DNA from: Catonia carolina
Lineage: Eukaryota > Arthropoda > Insecta > Hemiptera > Achilidae
Reading direction: 5' to 3'
DNA length: 64,000 nucleotides
Assembly (NCBI GenBank): GCA_035578175.1
Contig: JAQMRL010000006.1
Coordinates: 63,590,501 to 63,654,500 of the forward strand
A model generated the notes under the pieces. It searched no databases. It worked only from the letters and a program-made list of their open reading frames with translations, and had not been told where the DNA came from. Positions 62,329 to 64,000 of this stretch are shown here, piece after piece; position 1 is the first letter of the stretch, and each line of letters begins with the position of its first letter. Made by a program: the position numbers and the translations under genes.

Positions 62329-62441
62329 ACTAGTTCATTTGATTCCTCTTAAGAGTAGATACAGAAATCACTAGTGGTTTTTGCTATAGGTAAGCCTTTT
62401 TAAAAGTTGCCACCAGCCATGAGACGCGTCCTTTGAGTATA

Positions 62442-63293
62442 CAGTAATCCCTCGGTATCCGCGGGTTTTGGTTATCCGCGGACTTTGTCTGTCGGCCTAA
62501 AACCGTAAAATACTTATGTAATCTCACCTTGTGTACACCATACTTGGTGGGAGGTGGGGAAGTCATACAACCGAAAACATGTGTCATCCTACGTGTTTGA
62601 ATAAATGTTTTGGCGTTTGTACCATGTTGAGTGACACACTAGTATGGCGACGGCTGCCATGAGCCAAGCTAGATTCCACTGTACATAGTGAGCGTGTCAC
62701 CGGGTACCGGCCCCGTCAGTACAACCTCCACCCCCAACCAATATACATACGCCCAGATGCGATACTGTAATTTCTCCGTAGATTTTCCTTCATGTGTCAG
62801 TCCAACTTCTTTGTACGTACGTACAGTTCTTTGTTTGTTTGATGAACCTGAAACAATGCCAAGCATTTCTTCACAAACCATCTATGAGATCCTCAGCATG
62901 GCAACGCAGCTCGCTAATCACATGTTGGAGACGGATCCCTTCATGGAAAGGGCCCTTCAATTCAAAAGAGGATTCCAGGAGCTTATGATACCATATGAAG
63001 AAGTCCACAAGGAGTTTGAAAAGAAGAAAAAGCAAACAGCCATAACTAACTACGAGATATTTTAAAGCAACTTAAATGTTTTATGCGTACATTACTGTAT
63101 TTATTAAATGTTTCATAGATTATAATAATGGTAAAATGTTCCTAAAACTATTAAACACTTAAAAAGACTACAGGACTTTTCCTTCAGAACCTTACCCCTA
63201 TCTTATCGTACATATAAGGTATCATTATCCGCGGTTTTACGAACCGCGGTAACCCTCCGGAACGTAACCTCCACGGATAAAAAGGGATTATTG
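62442..63293 (+). mobile_element. pogo/Tigger-like element, internally deleted
   Basis: TA flanks at 62440-62441 and 63294-63295. The ends are CAGTAATCCCTCGGTATCCG and (reverse) CAATAATCCCTTTTTATCCG, with repeated ATCCGCGG words inside each end, typical of pogo/Tigger elements. Confidence 0.88.
62800..63065 (+). pseudogene. pogo/jerky-type transposase C-terminal remnant
   Basis: The end of one frame reads EPETMPSISSQTIYEILSMA, TQLANHMLETDPFMERALQF, KRGFQELMIPYEEVHKEFEK, KKKQTAITNYEIF, stop. This matches the acidic C-terminus of Tigger/jerky transposases (...ADPxxERSLxxKRxIxxxLxPYxExxKELxxKxxQxxITxFF). The CENP-B and DDE domains are deleted. Confidence 0.78.
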
Positions 63294-63590
63294 TACTATA
63301 TGGAGACAACGTTGCCTATAGTTGCCGTGTATTTCAAAATTGAGGAAGTGAAAATGCGAAAAATCGAATTTGTTACATAGAGAGCATTCAATTAAGTGAG
63401 AGAGACAGACAGTGTAGTATATGGTCTGTCTCTTTCGCACAATTTTACCATTTCTGGCCGCGCATGTTGCTCCATATAGAATACTCAAAGGACACGTCGT
63501 CTCATGAAAGGGAATTCTCATCACTTACCTTAGTTAAGGGGTTATTAATTTAATTTATGAATTGATTTAAATATAAGAATTATGTTTCAG
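63294..63590. other. End of intron 11, nothing recognised
   Basis: A near-palindromic purine/pyrimidine stretch (GAGAGAGACAGACAG near 63399 and TGGTCTGTCTCTTTC near 63422) could fold, but no element is assigned. The exon 12 acceptor follows. Confidence 0.35.
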
Positions 63591-63770
63591 GCTTGGGTTG
63601 ATCCTGGAAAATATGCATTAGTTGGCGCTGCGGCACATCTAGGTGGCGTTGTTCGAATGACTATTAGTTTGACAATCATTATGATTGAAGCAACTGGTAA
63701 TATATCTTTTGGTTTACCATTAATGGTAACCCTTATCACTGCTAAATGGGTTGGAGATTTCTTCAATGAG
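63591..63770 (+). CDS. CLCN7: ClC-7 exon 12 (residues 531-590; last in window)
   Basis: Acceptor AATTATGTTTCAG|GCTTGG, donor AATGAG|GTCAGT. It encodes [37 protein letters not shown] and [10 protein letters not shown]. This matches DPGKYALMGAAAQLGG and TAKIVGDVF in ClC-7. The following exon(s), with the FxExxYD helix R tyrosine and the CBS pair, are right of the window. Confidence 0.95.
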
Positions 63771-64000
63771 GTCAGTAATTATATATCTAGAATTATTTAA
63801 AATTTTGTAAATTATAAACTATTCTTAAATATTTTGTAAACAATAAATATAAAGAATGTCATGACAGAAAAAGAATTCAATAAGGATTGAAAAAAGGATA
63901 TCAAAATCTTGATTGATGTTATTGGTTTTTACTGAGACTTGAACGTTGAGGTTTCTCACTATCTAAACAGGTTTTTCTTTTAGACCTATTTTTGAGCTAC
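63771..64000. other. Start of intron 12, nothing recognised
   Basis: AT-rich sequence after the GTCAGT donor to the window edge. No exon seen. Confidence 0.4.

Larger units (their letters stand above)
19743..63770 (+). other. CLCN7: ClC-7 type H+/Cl- exchanger gene (12 coding exons, 3' end beyond window)
   Basis: Seen: twelve exons with GT-AG sites join to 590 codons with every phase consistent. Function: the known ClC-7 family exchanges 2 Cl- for 1 H+ in the lysosomal membrane, with OSTM1 as beta-subunit in animals. Key residues visible: acidic dileucine-like E19-P-L-L near the N-terminus (human ClC-7 uses a similar N-terminal dileucine for lysosomal sorting); KYESLDYD at the cytosolic/membrane boundary; GSGIP (196-200); GKEGP with gating E240; [10 protein letters not shown] with proton glutamate E307, exactly 67 residues after E240 as in human ClC-7; GLFIP (503-507); GAAWGR. 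The E/E pair predicts an antiporter, not a channel. The missing 3' part should encode helix R and two CBS domains. Coding DNA is intact despite intron bloat. Drosophila ClC-b is the closest fly class. Confidence 0.95.

Overview
This window is animal nuclear DNA, almost certainly from an insect. It is AT-rich, has spliceosomal GT-AG introns, carries many mariner, non-LTR and tRNA-derived repeats, and contains recurrent CCTAACCT-type strings. A hemipteran is my guess from the repeat load and large introns, but the order is not established by the sequence. Most open reading frames in the window are transposon remnants or shadows.

Two host genes are arranged head to head. On the minus strand, three exons (7465-7340, 5581-5306, 2904-2728) join in phase into the N-terminal 193 residues of a TRMT2-type tRNA (uracil-5-)-methyltransferase, probably the mitochondrial TRMT2B form; it runs off the left edge. 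On the plus strand, twelve coding exons (19760-63770) join without a phase conflict into 590 residues of a ClC-7 type lysosomal chloride/proton exchanger (CLCN7; fly ClC-b class). It runs off the right edge before the CBS domains. The GSGIP filter, gating glutamate (E240), proton glutamate (E307) and GxFxP motif are all present, so the gene looks functional. The interval 7466-7922 is a likely shared promoter, with an E-box matching the CLEAR core, a CRE-like box and a probable non-coding first exon of the ClC-7 gene.

The 1.77 kb of ClC-7 coding sequence is spread over 44 kb because the introns are packed with mobile DNA. I see mariner/Tc-like elements (DD34D and DD41D types, all broken or deleted), a pogo/Tigger remnant, a hAT MITE with perfect 8-bp duplication, piggyBac-like TTAA MITEs, an MITE with a 4-bp duplication, an almost full RTE-type LINE (30196-33060), a Daphne/CR1-like LINE, Jockey and other LINE fragments, and three tRNA-derived SINE families. 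Nested insertions give clean boundaries for several families.

The most interesting items are these. (1) A family of long-palindrome retroposons (3778-4044, 16078-16468, 17220-17805, 59601-60023, relic near 61740-62140) has 11-13 bp target duplications, and each arm carries a hammerhead ribozyme core; these look like non-autonomous Penelope-type elements. (2) A ~0.92 kb family (A) has a 13-bp subterminal inverted repeat and a terminal hairpin, recalling Helentron/HINE elements. (3) A five-copy 38-bp array repeats the exon 6/intron 6 splice donor itself. (4) A three-deep nest lies at 8855-10570. (5) Pieces that look like host-type exons or a promoter lie inside the 9.8 kb intron 9.
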